DNA of 64,000 nt from Polynucleobacter sp. AP-Melu-500A-A1 (GCF_018882125.1 NZ_JACVOZ010000003.1:434001-498000), one strand, 5' to 3'; positions 1 to 9,499 are shown, counted from the first letter of the stretch. Notes: generated from the sequence alone by a model not told the origin. Made by a program: numbers and translations.

Positions 1-1667
1 TAAGAGGTGATAACTGCGCATTTTCCTTTAAATACTGTCTTTTGAAATAGTTCGTAGTACTTACAGGCATCGTAAATACTTGCCGCTACAAGAATTGCGT
101 TACCTCTCTCGCTTGATAATCGCGGCTTAACACCAAAATCAAATACGATGTCGCTTACTATTCGCTCCATTCGTGAACGCGAGCTAACTACGTTTTGCAT
201 TGTTCCCCACTGATTACGCAACGCAGCTTTCTGCCAATTATTTAGCCCCTTAGTCTTCGCCTCAAACCATGCATCAACTTTGTCTTGAGAGCCAAGACTT
301 TGCTCAACATCACGGGCTTCATAAATAAGATCAAGTACGACCCCGTCCTCTACCCCCTCATCAAACTTATAGGTGTGGATATAACCGCCAAAAACCTCAA
401 GAGTTGTCGCCTTGTCTTCCTTAAGCAATGGTGTACCAGTAAAACCAATAAAGACTGCTCCGGGTAGCATCGCTTTCATAAGCTGATTTAGCTTTCCGCT
501 TTGCGTGCGGTGGCATTCATCCACGAAAACAAATAGCTCACCCACAGCAAGGGGTGGCTGCTTCTTTAACTCTTCAATGAAAGCATCGAAATTTTCAACA
601 CCCTGCTTACCAAACTTATGTACAAGAGAACAAAGCAATCGAGGCTTAGCCTGCCCCAGCTGCTTCATTAGATCCTGACCGCTATTGGTGCGGTGAATAT
701 CTTCACCGCTGCCTTTGAATACGCCCTCAATCTGCTTGTCTAGCTCATCCCGATCTGTCAATATCAGAATACGAGCATTAGGCTTATTCTCAAGTATCCA
801 TTTCGCCAGCAATACCATCACAATGCTCTTACCGCTACCTTGCGTATGCCAAATAATGCCGCTCTTATAGGAGTTGACATTGATTTGCGCAGCCTTGATA
901 CCAAAATATTGGTGAACACGAGGCAGCTTTTTAATGCCACCATCAAAAAGAACAAAGTCGTGAATCAGCTCGAGCAAGCGCTGTTTAGAACACATCTTAA
1001 GCAGATATTTATCCAACTTAAAGAGCTTGTTATCAGCCTCATCCTCTTTCCAGCCTAAAAAGAACTTCTCTTCTGTGCCGATTGTTCCGTAACGAAGTCC
1101 TTCGGAATCATTTCCAGCGAAGACGATTTGCACTGTTGAGAAAAACCACTCATTGAAGTCTTTTCTCTGATTGGAGAGTAATTGTCGAATACCATCGCCA
1201 ATGGATGTGCGACTATTTTTTAGCTCAATAACTCCAACTGCTATGCCATTAACATACAAGACTAAATCTGGGCGACGCTCTAAATTGCCCCGTAAGGTAA
1301 CTTCCTCAGCTATCGAGAAATCATTATTTTCTGGATGGCTCCAGTCAATGAATTTAACTGTATCTGAAACAGAGCTAGCGTCGACCTTAACGTCAACACC
1401 GTAGCGCAATAAGCTGTAGACCGCTTTATTGTTGTCATACAGACTGCGGTTTGGATTATTTGCTTCGGCTCTTAAAAAATATATTGCGCGACTAATTTGA
1501 TCAGCAGTGTAACCGCGAGATATGAGATGGGGGACAAGCAAATCTTCCTCAATATTGCTATTTGTTTGATCACTTTTATCACCAAGATATCTGTAACCCA
1601 GTTCTCTTTTAAATAGCGAAACAACTCTGTTTTGCGTAGCCCTCTCTGGCAATCCAATGGTACTCAT
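1..1667 (-). CDS. hsdR: Type I restriction enzyme R subunit HsdR (3' end beyond window)
   Basis: This is the motor and nuclease subunit of a type I restriction system, which translocates and cuts unmodified DNA. I translated the frame from ATG at 1667 down to position 1 with no stop, so about 555 N-terminal residues are visible. An HSDR_N nuclease core is seen with D134 (RPDLVLY) and E148/K150 (VIELKN). A Walker A motif lies at 274-281 (HTQGSGKS), a DECH box at 383-386, and GFTGTP at 408-413. The ATG overlaps the hsdS TGA as ATGA, implying translational coupling in an hsdM-hsdS-hsdR operon. The usual family length is about 1000 residues, so roughly half is missing past the window edge. Confidence 0.95.
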   Translation of the reverse strand, partial: MSTIGLPERATQNRVVSLFKRELGYRYLGDKSDQTNSNIEEDLLVPHLISRGYTADQISRAIYFLRAEANNPNRSLYDNNKAVYSLLRYGVDVKVDASSVSDTVKFIDWSHPENNDFSIAEEVTLRGNLERRPDLVLYVNGIAVGVIELKNSRTSIGDGIRQLLSNQRKDFNEWFFSTVQIVFAGNDSEGLRYGTIGTEEKFFLGWKEDEADNKLFKLDKYLLKMCSKQRLLELIHDFVLFDGGIKKLPRVHQYFGIKAAQINVNSYKSGIIWHTQGSGKSIVMVLLAKWILENKPNARILILTDRDELDKQIEGVFKGSGEDIHRTNSGQDLMKQLGQAKPRLLCSLVHKFGKQGVENFDAFIEELKKQPPLAVGELFVFVDECHRTQSGKLNQLMKAMLPGAVFIGFTGTPLLKEDKATTLEVFGGYIHTYKFDEGVEDGVVLDLIYEARDVEQSLGSQDKVDAWFEAKTKGLNNWQKAALRNQWGTMQNVVSSRSRMERIVSDIVFDFGVKPRLSSERGNAILVAASIYDACKYYELFQKTVFKGKCAVITS

Positions 1668-2959
1668 ATCAAGCGTGTCTTTCCTGTGAGTAATTCTTGC
1701 ATCATGCCCTGTTTGAGGTTGAACGTTTTACTCCTCAGAGCCTCAAGCGATGCAACTTCAATATCCATATCAGTAAGAATCTCAGCAATAGCATCTTGTT
1801 CGGGTAACTCAGGCATCGAAAACGCCAGAGATTCAATGCTACTAGGCTTTAAATTATTGATACTAGATCCAGCTAGAAGATTATTAATGTAATTACGATA
1901 TAAGCCTGTCTGAAATAGATAAAAGATAAATTTTGGATTTGCCTCGGTATATATGGAGCGAAAGCAGGCCATAAAGGAGCCAAACGTATATTCATAACCA
2001 TCATTTATGTTGAATAGCCCAGCCTTTCCAACGAGAGCCTTACTTCCATTCGCCATGCAGATCAGTACGTCATCTTTCTTAAGTATTTGTTGTGCACTTA
2101 CCTTTTTAGCATTAACAAACTGAATATCATGGATATTTACAACTGCATTTTTTATATTGTTGGATCGCAACAATCTTTTAGTTGAAGAAGTATCGTGCGT
2201 TGAAAGATCACTATCGCCCTGATAAGTTACCCCCCTCAAACATTTGCCAACATCCCCCAGCTTCCTTACCTTGCAGTCCCCAGTAAATCCTGGAAGTCGA
2301 ACCTTGCCCGAAAGAAGTTGTTGCATTGCAGCCTGCTTGAGATTGGTCTTCTTGCCAATGAGCGAATGAAGGGAGTCCAACAGGGTATCAACATCCCGAA
2401 GTGTCAGAGCAATTGCCCGCTGTTCCTGTATAGGAGGGCATAGCAACTGAAGGGCTCTTAATTCAGTTAATCCAATTCGCTTTCTTGTGGATCCAGTTCC
2501 AGCATTAGCAGCACTCTTACGAAAACTCTCAGCATTAATCTGAGTAAAAACAAAATATGTATCAAACTTATTTTGGTCGACGGCTAGACGAATGCCATCT
2601 GAACACATTAAGTAACGATCATGAATGGGGGGAATAATACAAGCTCTTGCAACAGGATCACCCATCTTAGATAGGATAATTTCTCCTGGATAAATATTGC
2701 AGCTTATTAATTCATCTGCTTTTTCTGGAGATGTAAATATTTCATAATCATTTTTGAAATTTCCATCGCCAATATTTTGAAGTTGAATTATTCTTACGCC
2801 ACGGGCAACATAATCTGAGGATTTAAGATTGGATCCAAAAGGACCTCCGGTAAAGCTCCAGCGAATCCTGGGATCGGCGACATCAGATAAATTCGCAACA
2901 TCCCAGGTCTTGGGTGCAGGTCCAATTGTGGTCTGCTTAAATTCAGAAGTCATACCCAT
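1664..2959 (-). CDS. hsdS: Type I restriction-modification specificity subunit HsdS
   Basis: This subunit recognises the bipartite DNA target for both methylation and cleavage. The 431 residues show the expected two-half layout. Each target-recognition half is followed by a conserved spacer ending in similar motifs: QAAMQQLLSGKVRLPGF near residue 210 and QGMMQELLTGKTRLI at the C terminus. Both spacers are preceded by the PEQ/EQxAIA-type signature (IQEQRAIALTL, PEQDAIAEIL). The first ATG (2959) overlaps the end of hsdM by 10 bases; a second ATG two codons in (2953) is a possible alternative start. The target sequence cannot be predicted from the protein by eye. Confidence 0.95.
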   Translation of the reverse strand: MGMTSEFKQTTIGPAPKTWDVANLSDVADPRIRWSFTGGPFGSNLKSSDYVARGVRIIQLQNIGDGNFKNDYEIFTSPEKADELISCNIYPGEIILSKMGDPVARACIIPPIHDRYLMCSDGIRLAVDQNKFDTYFVFTQINAESFRKSAANAGTGSTRKRIGLTELRALQLLCPPIQEQRAIALTLRDVDTLLDSLHSLIGKKTNLKQAAMQQLLSGKVRLPGFTGDCKVRKLGDVGKCLRGVTYQGDSDLSTHDTSSTKRLLRSNNIKNAVVNIHDIQFVNAKKVSAQQILKKDDVLICMANGSKALVGKAGLFNINDGYEYTFGSFMACFRSIYTEANPKFIFYLFQTGLYRNYINNLLAGSSINNLKPSSIESLAFSMPELPEQDAIAEILTDMDIEVASLEALRSKTFNLKQGMMQELLTGKTRLI

Positions 2960-5406
2960 GCGACCCCCATCTTTTTTAAATGCTCATTCACGCGTGCTGA
3001 TAGCATTTTTACATCACTAGTAATTTTGGGCATTGGTGATGAGTAGCGTTCAGCTAATTCACATATACGCCCTGTCAGGGCTTGTGAAACTCTATCTAAT
3101 TGAACCTGCACTGCAACTGCCAAAGTAGACATCCATTTATCTTCAACTACTAGTCCTTTTATATCTTCCTCCGATAACTCTCCATATTTAGCGGCTGCCT
3201 TAGTGATCAATACTTCTTGCGCAGTTTTCATCTCAGCAGTTAAGGCAGCCTCTTTTTCAACTAACTCAATATAGCCTTGTAATGCCTTACGCTCCTCGTC
3301 GGCATCATCATCCTTCTTTATCTCTTTTAATCTTGCCGTCGCAGATGTTTTAGTTAACTTATCTTTATCGTTTTTGGCCTCCTCCAAAAGACCGCCCTCT
3401 CCACTATGTTCTTCGGCCATTTCCTCCAATTTCAACTCAAATATTGACAATTGAGATTGCAGATAATCAATGTCGGAATGCTCTTTAGCAAAGTATTTAG
3501 CAATTATTAAAGCGAGTGGAATTAGTTCGGCAATATATTTCTTTTTGCCAATTGAATAGTCGGGACTTAATTTATTCTTCTTACCTTTTTCTTCAATGAG
3601 CAGTTTTGGCTGCGCAGCTTCTTTCCAGCCATCAGTGGCGATAAGATAGCAGTCATCTTGCATTATTTCGACCCAGTAATCCATTAGATGTTGATATATG
3701 TCGTAGCAATCGAGAAGCGCTGCTTTGTCAAAACTTGCAAGCAGGGTTTCAGAAATAGATTCAATTAAGGCCTTTGGGTGTCCGCCCCTATCAAAATCTT
3801 TTAAAACTGGGATATTCTTTGCTTTCCACTTATCAAACAGTTTCACCGTCTCTTCATTAAAGATCGTAAACTCTTGATGATCAAAGATCGTGGACTTAAT
3901 ATCAGCTGTTGGGATACGTAATTGACTATAGCCAGCACGGGCATCTTCAAATAATGCAGACCGTATTGTAGGAATAACTTTCCAATATTCTTCTAAAGCA
4001 TCTAAATCACGATTTGGTATTCCACCCCTTAAATGACCCTCAATATCCTGTAGATCCTCTGGTTCGGTACTATCAATATAGCGTGGCAAATTTAGGTTGT
4101 AGTCATTCTTTGCATCACTGATCTCAGCCACAGGAACCATACGAGAAAAACCTGGGATGTCCATTTGGGTAGTAAAGGTATCAACAATCCTATGCAGATC
4201 TTGTTCGCGCAGACGATTTTTTGGGCCATCCTTACGAAATCCCTTAGATGCGTCGATCATAAAGATGCCCTTGCGGGCATTTGCCCCCTCTTTATCAAGC
4301 AAGATGATGCAGGCGGGAATACCAGTTCCATAAAATAAGTTTGCTGGCAGCCCGATAACACCCTTAATCAGTCCGCGCTGTATAAGATTTTTCCTGATCA
4401 CCGCCTCAGCATTGCCCCGAAATAAAACACCATGGGGCAAGATGCATGCGCCCTTACCGCTGGGCTTAATAGAGCGAAGGATGTGCAGCAAATATGCATA
4501 ATCACCTTGCTTGCTTGGCGGAATTCCATACCCCTCAAACCGACCATAAGGATCCTTATCAGGCGTTAACCCAGTGCTCCAGCGTTTATCGCTAAAGGGT
4601 GGATTAGCAACAACATAATCAAATGTTTTCAGGGCTGTGCCATCGGTAAATAATGGATTGGCTAATGTATTACCCTGTTTAATATCTGCAGTCGCATAGT
4701 CATGCAGGATCATATTCATACGCGCAAGTCCGGCCGTTGCGTTATCTTTTTCCTGCCCGTAAAGCGTGACCTTTACATCTTTACCACGCTGTGCTTCATC
4801 ACCAATCTTTAATAGCAGGGAGCCCGAGCCACATGTCGGGTCATAGACCGTAGTTTCATTGGTCGTCTTTGCATTACGAATACCCAATATCTGAGCCATG
4901 ATTCGGCTAACCTCGGCTGGGGTGTAAAACTGCCCCTTACTCTTACCACTTTCAGTTGCAAAGTGGCGCATGAGGTACTCATAGGCATCACCAAGAAGAT
5001 CATCGCCGTCAGCGCGATTTTGAGAAAAATCTAAAGCTGGATTTTCAAAGATAGCAATTAAGTTGGTAAGTCGATCAACCTTTTCTTTACCGTCTCCCAA
5101 TTTCGCCGGGTCATTGAAATCAGGCATATCGGACAACTTATTAGCCAGAGCTAGTGGGCCTAGAATTTTCTTGTTGATTTGATCGCCGATATCACTCTTG
5201 CCCTTAAGGGCCACCATATCGGCAAAACTTGCGCCAGGAGGAATGACAATAGGGGCGTATGGCTTTCCGGAGAATTTATCGCTGACGTACTTTAAAAAGA
5301 GCAGCACAAGTACATAGTCTTTGTATTGGCTAGCATCCATACCACCGCGCAACTCGTCACAGGACTGCCAAAGGGATGAGTAGAGCTCCGATTTCTTTAT
5401 TGCCAT
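2950..5406 (-). CDS. hsdM: Type I restriction-modification DNA adenine methyltransferase HsdM
   Basis: An N6-adenine methyltransferase that modifies host DNA and forms the core of the type I complex. The HsdM_N domain covers roughly residues 5-150. SAM-binding motif I is at 189-195 (DPTCGSG) and the catalytic NPPF is at 268-271. At 818 residues it is longer than the classical form of about 500. The extra C-terminal third is charged and partly coiled coil (about 640-740), as in the long HsdM variants. It is the first gene of the operon and its 5' region (5407-5632) is shared divergently with a small secreted-protein gene. Confidence 0.96.
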   Translation of the reverse strand: MAIKKSELYSSLWQSCDELRGGMDASQYKDYVLVLLFLKYVSDKFSGKPYAPIVIPPGASFADMVALKGKSDIGDQINKKILGPLALANKLSDMPDFNDPAKLGDGKEKVDRLTNLIAIFENPALDFSQNRADGDDLLGDAYEYLMRHFATESGKSKGQFYTPAEVSRIMAQILGIRNAKTTNETTVYDPTCGSGSLLLKIGDEAQRGKDVKVTLYGQEKDNATAGLARMNMILHDYATADIKQGNTLANPLFTDGTALKTFDYVVANPPFSDKRWSTGLTPDKDPYGRFEGYGIPPSKQGDYAYLLHILRSIKPSGKGACILPHGVLFRGNAEAVIRKNLIQRGLIKGVIGLPANLFYGTGIPACIILLDKEGANARKGIFMIDASKGFRKDGPKNRLREQDLHRIVDTFTTQMDIPGFSRMVPVAEISDAKNDYNLNLPRYIDSTEPEDLQDIEGHLRGGIPNRDLDALEEYWKVIPTIRSALFEDARAGYSQLRIPTADIKSTIFDHQEFTIFNEETVKLFDKWKAKNIPVLKDFDRGGHPKALIESISETLLASFDKAALLDCYDIYQHLMDYWVEIMQDDCYLIATDGWKEAAQPKLLIEEKGKKNKLSPDYSIGKKKYIAELIPLALIIAKYFAKEHSDIDYLQSQLSIFELKLEEMAEEHSGEGGLLEEAKNDKDKLTKTSATARLKEIKKDDDADEERKALQGYIELVEKEAALTAEMKTAQEVLITKAAAKYGELSEEDIKGLVVEDKWMSTLAVAVQVQLDRVSQALTGRICELAERYSSPMPKITSDVKMLSARVNEHLKKMGVAWV

Positions 5407-5570
5407 AATTTTCTTTGTAAATTTCTATTTTGATTCAAAGGCTTACATGAGTATTCTAATTTATGTGGTCATCAGCATAATTTCGCTCGCGGGTGACCCT
5501 ACTAGCATATTAAGGCATTAAAAATTACTCCCAATATTTGAAATTAGCGGGTTTTTTCCAAAGCCTAAGC

Positions 5571-5589
5571 AGGCTCATCCTATGAGCCT
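5571..5589. promoter_or_regulatory. Palindrome copy 1 (GGCTCAT-CCT-ATGAGCC core)
   Basis: An 8-base inverted repeat, AGGCTCAT / ATGAGCCT around CCT, sits 43 bases upstream of the ATG at 5633. Its 17-base core GGCTCATCCTATGAGCC recurs exactly at 10586-10602, and a variant lies at 11438-11468. It lies between divergent genes, so it is not a terminator of an upstream gene. Operator or 5' UTR hairpin are both possible. Confidence 0.55.
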
Positions 5590-5632
5590 CACCGCCTCTA
5601 ATCTCTGAAAATGGTCACCCAAAGACACTTAT

Positions 5633-5947
5633 ATGAAATATCTACATTTATTACTGCTAGCCACTCACTTGGGGCTATTTCCCCTCCCATCCCAAGCGCA
5701 GGTCATGACTCTTGAGAACTCGCCGTACAACATGGAAAACAGCCAGTTCAATATGGAGAATTCACCGCACAACATGCGCAATAGTCCCTACAACATGGAT
5801 AACAGTCAATACAACGTTAATTCTAAAAATGGGGTTTATGACAACACAGGGAATCGCATTGGTTATGAGGTAAAAGCCCCCAGCGGGGTGACCAACTACT
5901 TTGATAACAGTGGCAACCGTATTGGCTACACACCATCAAAGAGATAG
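5633..5947 (+). CDS. Small secreted protein with five NS-x-x-N-M-x heptapeptide repeats
   Basis: I do not recognise a named family. The 104-residue product has a clear signal peptide (hydrophobic residues 4-16, SQAQ near 20-23). Five tandem heptads then run from residue 29 to 63 with consensus N-S-[P/Q]-[Y/F/H]-N-[M/V]-x. The tail carries two copies of GNRIGY. The repeats are 21-base units at 5717-5821 whose codons have diverged while the amino acids are kept, which suggests selection on the protein. It is followed 3 bases later by another small gene. A periplasmic or surface role is inference only. Confidence 0.8.
   Translation: MKYLHLLLLATHLGLFPLPSQAQVMTLENSPYNMENSQFNMENSPHNMRNSPYNMDNSQYNVNSKNGVYDNTGNRIGYEVKAPSGVTNYFDNSGNRIGYTPSKR
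5717..5821 (+). repeat. Five tandem 21-base units inside the secreted-protein gene
   Basis: Units begin aactcgccgtac, aacagccagttc, aattcaccgcac, aatagtccctac and aacagtcaatac. They encode five near-identical heptapeptides but differ at many third positions, so the repeat is old rather than recently amplified. Confidence 0.85.
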
Positions 5948-5950
5948 ACC

Positions 5951-6202
5951 ATGTTGTCTAGTGCAATTATCCTTAGCCTTATCCTACCCTTACAGATCTA
6001 TGGTGTTGGCGCGCATTTTGAGCCCTTTATTGTTAAGGCCACGATAGACGCTGCAGTTATTGCTGGCGCACCCTCATCTAAGGCTGCCAGGAAATATGCC
6101 TTACTAAGTCAAAGGCCTGAATTCCTGACCTCAGAAACATATCAAGCCACCGAGACCGTCAGCTGGAGACGGCTCTACTTTAGAAAGTATTTTTCCAGCT
6201 AG
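5951..6202 (+). CDS. Small hypothetical protein, probably exported
   Basis: An 83-residue product of unknown function. The N terminus (about residues 3-22) is hydrophobic, compatible with a signal peptide or membrane anchor, and the C-terminal half is basic and aromatic (SWRRLYFRKYF). It begins 3 bases after the stop of the repeat-protein gene, so the two are likely cotranscribed. Its stop overlaps the stop of the convergent WYL regulator by 4 bases. No catalytic motif is visible. Confidence rests on the tight spacing and the intact frame. Confidence 0.55.
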   Translation: MLSSAIILSLILPLQIYGVGAHFEPFIVKATIDAAVIAGAPSSKAARKYALLSQRPEFLTSETYQATETVSWRRLYFRKYFSS

Positions 6203-7182
6203 TCATAAATCTTCATAGTTGCCATTAATCTGGTTTTGATCGCATCTCTTAGGGGTTTGGGGCCCAGAACCTCGACATCCGCGCCCTGCCTCAAGATATC
6301 TAATAGCAATTCACGCTCATCGCTATAGGGAATGCTTAAGACGAATGAACCGTCATCATGTATCTCGCCCTTTTGGTCTGGGTGCCATACTTCCTTGGCT
6401 ACCCATCTTGCCCTAAAGGGGCTAAATTTTAGTTTGGCAATTTGATGCTTAGTTCCTGCAAAAATCCCATATCCAGATTCAAGCTCCGCTTTCAAATCAG
6501 CCTCCTCAATTGAGACTGCCGGCTTATCCAAGAGGGTTGCAGCCTCCAAGGCATCCATTCCAAAGGTTCTTAAATCATCCTTGCTGTGACAAAAGGCATC
6601 CAAATACCAATTATCTCGGTAATAAACCAATCGCTGCGGTGAAACTTCCCGCTCGGTTATCTGATTGTCTTGCCTGCCGTAATGTGTGATTTGTAATCTC
6701 TTCCTTGCTAGCAAACCATGAGCAACAACTTCAAAGAATTTAGTTGGCGTGTTACGCCTTGCAAGTGTTGTTACTCGAATTCTTCTAGATACCTCTCTCG
6801 CAGAATAATCCCCCTTCTCCAACAGCTTTTCCAGTCTCTCGCGAATCGGATTTACTTGTGACCCAATCAAGCCTTCCGGATCAATGCTCCGGAGCAATTC
6901 AATCACCGAAAGTAAAGAGTGGATCTCAAACTCGTTAAGCCATAAGCCTGGAAGCGCGCTTAGATTTTCACCGGGGATATTTTGTAGAACATAACCGCCC
7001 AACTCCGAATCCCAAGCAATTGGAGCGCCAAGACGGTCACGCAAATATTCCAAATCACGCCTAAAAGTAGCTCTCGAAATTTCAAGCTCTTTTAAGAATT
7101 GCTCAGTGGTCACCAATTTTCGATCGCTAAGCATTTTTTGAATCTTATAAAAGCGCTCGGTTCTGTCCATTGCCATTCCCAT
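6199..7182 (-). CDS. WYL-domain transcriptional regulator (YafY/DeoR-type HTH)
   Basis: A cytoplasmic DNA-binding regulator of the HTH_11 plus WYL class, which commonly senses nucleotide-type ligands and often sits beside defence or stress genes. The N terminus (about residues 5-60) holds a DeoR-like winged helix (ERFYKIQKMLSDRK, ISRATFRRDLEYL). The WYL core is at about 160-200 (RLVYYRDNWYLDAFCH) and a WYL-C-terminal extension follows. At 327 residues it is full length. The first ATG (7182) is used here, but the ATG at 7170 (MDRTERF) fits family starts equally well. It is divergent from the outer-membrane gene at 7289. Confidence 0.9.
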   Translation of the reverse strand: MGMAMDRTERFYKIQKMLSDRKLVTTEQFLKELEISRATFRRDLEYLRDRLGAPIAWDSELGGYVLQNIPGENLSALPGLWLNEFEIHSLLSVIELLRSIDPEGLIGSQVNPIRERLEKLLEKGDYSAREVSRRIRVTTLARRNTPTKFFEVVAHGLLARKRLQITHYGRQDNQITEREVSPQRLVYYRDNWYLDAFCHSKDDLRTFGMDALEAATLLDKPAVSIEEADLKAELESGYGIFAGTKHQIAKLKFSPFRARWVAKEVWHPDQKGEIHDDGSFVLSIPYSDERELLLDILRQGADVEVLGPKPLRDAIKTRLMATMKIYD

Positions 7183-7288
7183 AAATGCAACATTTGTAAT
7201 TAATAATATTTTCTATAAGCATAGTCTCATGGGGTGACTCTGGCTCAGATCAACAATGAATTCTTTATCAACTACACAAGGATTCATT

Positions 7289-7999
7289 ATGAAAAAGCTG
7301 CGTTTATATACAGTATTGGCTGCCGGTATCGCTGCAGCCTCAATTGGGAGTGCCCAAGCTCAATCAGCCACATTTGATGGATTCTTTGGTCAAGTTGGCA
7401 TAGGCTATGAATCAGTCGCACCATCGCTGAGTTATGGAAACATCAACATTACGAACAATGGTTCACCAGTTGCAAGCCTACCTATTTCATCAAGCGTAAG
7501 TAATTCAAATAGCTTTGCTGGAACCGTAGCAGTTGGATATAACTTTGCAATCACAAAAGATTTCTTACTCGGCCTTGGTGCTGAGTACTCCCCAATTGCA
7601 GGGTCAAAGGCAAACTTTAGCGGCAGTAATTCAACTATTGGCACCGTCAGCGGTCAATACAACAAAGAAAATTCATACAACATCTTCTTGTCGCCAGCAA
7701 CGCCAATTGGCAAAGATGGCTTACTTTATGGAAAAGTAGGCTTCACAGGAGCCTCTATCAAATCTCAATATAACGGCGGCAGCTCTGCAACGAATAATTT
7801 AACTGGTTACTCGCTTGGCATTGGTTATAAACAATTTATAACTGCTGGTTTATATGGGTTTGGTGAAGTCAACTATGCAAGTTATAGCAATCTGTCTTTC
7901 AATGATTCCGCAACAAGCGGAACATATCGGGCAACGCAGACCACAACGATCAGCGCAAATGCTATGAATCTTATGGTGGGATTGGGCTATAAGTTTTAA
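7289..7999 (+). CDS. Outer-membrane beta-barrel protein (porin-like / OmpW-like)
   Basis: A 236-residue exported protein. I set the start at the ATG at 7289 because AAGGA lies 5-9 bases upstream and the product begins with a clean signal peptide (MKKLRLYTVLAAGIAAASIG..AQAQ). An in-frame ATG at 7256 lacks both. The mature part alternates short hydrophobic and polar strands, is rich in Gly/Ser/Asn/Tyr, and ends in F, the usual outer-membrane assembly signal. A strong terminator follows directly. The cargo or ligand cannot be read from the sequence. Confidence 0.85.
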   Translation: MKKLRLYTVLAAGIAAASIGSAQAQSATFDGFFGQVGIGYESVAPSLSYGNINITNNGSPVASLPISSSVSNSNSFAGTVAVGYNFAITKDFLLGLGAEYSPIAGSKANFSGSNSTIGTVSGQYNKENSYNIFLSPATPIGKDGLLYGKVGFTGASIKSQYNGGSSATNNLTGYSLGIGYKQFITAGLYGFGEVNYASYSNLSFNDSATSGTYRATQTTTISANAMNLMVGLGYKF

Positions 8000-8007
8000 T
8001 TGGCTAC

Positions 8008-8034
8008 ATTGGGGGGTTGCCCCCCCTTTTTTAT
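8008..8034 (+). terminator. Rho-independent terminator after the barrel gene
   Basis: Six G (8011-8016) and six C (8021-8026) flank a TTGC loop, followed by TTTTTT. It lies 9 bases after the stop codon of the barrel gene. Confidence 0.9.
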
Positions 8035-8180
8035 ATATTCATTTGAAAGCTTGACCGTTCCTGTAGTTCGATCTAAATGCCGATTATTCGATTCAAATGG
8101 AGTATGAGCTTCAGTAGACCAGCCGCAGTGTAAATACCATGTGTTAATGTGTTAATTATTGAACTTATAACCATACCTAA

Positions 8181-9167
8181 ATGAGCATGAGCAAACTATT
8201 CCCCGCTTTTCTGGCAATTTCCTCAATTCTAATAAGCGGTTGCGCCATTCAGACCCCACCACTAGAGCAAAAAGAGGCTCCGCAGTCAATTCAGGCTCAA
8301 AAGGCTGCACAGCAGGCGATTAAGGACCAAGCGCCTTCTACCCCGACCCTAAAGAGAAAAATTGCTCTTGGGCGAATTACGAATGAGACTGTTTATGGGC
8401 GCTCACTATTAAGAGATGAATACAACGACCCATTGGGTAAGCAGGTAACCGACATGATGAGTAAGGTCCTTACCGAAAGTGGCGCTTACTTGGTCTTTGA
8501 GAGGCCTGATATTGCCAGGGTAAAAAATGATGTGGCTATGAGTGGTGGCAAGTTAAATATTATTGGGGTTGATACGCTGATTGTCGGCTCCCTTACTGAG
8601 TTTGGTCGAAAAACTGTAGGTGAGTCTGGTTTTGTATCGCAAAGTAAGCGTCAGGTTGCTTTTGCTAAAGTTGATATCAGATTAGTTGATACTAAAAACG
8701 GTCAAGTCTATTTTGCGGCCTCAGGTGCTGGCGAAGCATCAACCGAGACTGCCTCTACCTTTGGATTTGGCTCGAAAGCAGATTACGACGGCACCTTAAA
8801 TGATGCCGCAATGCGTCAAGCGATTACCGATGCGGTTGCCAAGATCAGTGCTGTTGTAGATAAGCAGCCATGGACAACCTATATTTTAAAAGCTGAGGGT
8901 AGTCGCATCTTTATTGGCGGCGGAAAAAGTCAGGGCATAAAAGAGGGCATGATTTTTAATGTTCAGAGTGCCGGTGAAAGAATTAAATCTCCTCAAACTG
9001 GAGCTGAGATCACCCTGCCTGGTCAGAATATTGCAACTATCAGAGTGATCTCTTTATTTGGCGAGGGTGAGCTAAATGAGGGATCTGTTGCGTCCATCGT
9101 TAGCGGCTCTTTGGGTGGCAGAAAAATTAGTGATTTAGTAGTTCGTTACGATGGAGCAATGAAATGA
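8181..9167 (+). CDS. CsgG/HfaB-family lipoprotein
   Basis: A lipoprotein of the CsgG superfamily, which form outer-membrane secretion pores (CsgG for curli, HfaB for holdfast anchoring). The signal peptide ends in LISG with lipobox Cys21. The CsgG domain covers about residues 60-235, including KIALGRITNETVYGRS and the LTESGAYLVFERPD region. A C-terminal extension of about 90 residues follows. It heads a tightly packed four-gene operon of lipoproteins. The same CsgG + DUF4810 + DUF799 set is known in Neisseria (GNA1162 neighbourhood). An ATG two codons in (8187) is an alternative start. Confidence 0.88.
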   Translation: MSMSKLFPAFLAISSILISGCAIQTPPLEQKEAPQSIQAQKAAQQAIKDQAPSTPTLKRKIALGRITNETVYGRSLLRDEYNDPLGKQVTDMMSKVLTESGAYLVFERPDIARVKNDVAMSGGKLNIIGVDTLIVGSLTEFGRKTVGESGFVSQSKRQVAFAKVDIRLVDTKNGQVYFAASGAGEASTETASTFGFGSKADYDGTLNDAAMRQAITDAVAKISAVVDKQPWTTYILKAEGSRIFIGGGKSQGIKEGMIFNVQSAGERIKSPQTGAEITLPGQNIATIRVISLFGEGELNEGSVASIVSGSLGGRKISDLVVRYDGAMK

Positions 9168-9490
9168 AATCCACATTTAAATATATTGCTGGATTAATTC
9201 TAGCCCTTACCTTTATTACTGGTTGCACGCAGTGGCCAACAGAAAAGCAAAGCATCTCCGACCTGCGCCCAGGCATTTCTTTTAAAGCTCAAAATATTGC
9301 ATTACTTGATGGCAGGGTAGTGCTTGATGGTTTAGATATGGGTCAAGCAAAAGACTATCAAGAAGGCATTGCCATGATGCGGGTCTTGCCTGGCCCCCAC
9401 ATGCTCAATGTGACCTTTAATGGGCAGAAACTTCTTGATGAGAAGATTTTTACCAGCGATGGCGTTAATCAAACATTCTTACTTCAATAA
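9164..9490 (+). CDS. Small lipoprotein in the CsgG/DUF799 operon
   Basis: A 108-residue lipoprotein with signal peptide and lipobox Cys21 (ITGC). The mature domain is about 85 residues and includes a PGPHMLNVTFNG segment near residue 80, resembling small beta-sandwich (PEGA-like) domains. Its ATG overlaps the stop of the CsgG-like gene as ATGA, so the two are translationally coupled. No enzymatic motif is seen. A partner role with the CsgG-like pore is inferred from position. Confidence 0.8.
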   Translation: MKSTFKYIAGLILALTFITGCTQWPTEKQSISDLRPGISFKAQNIALLDGRVVLDGLDMGQAKDYQEGIAMMRVLPGPHMLNVTFNGQKLLDEKIFTSDGVNQTFLLQ

Positions 9491-9499
9491 AAGATCTAT

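Noticed and set aside
5717..5821. CRISPR-like regular repeats
   Set aside because: The 21-base units are contiguous with no spacers and are in frame within a coding sequence.
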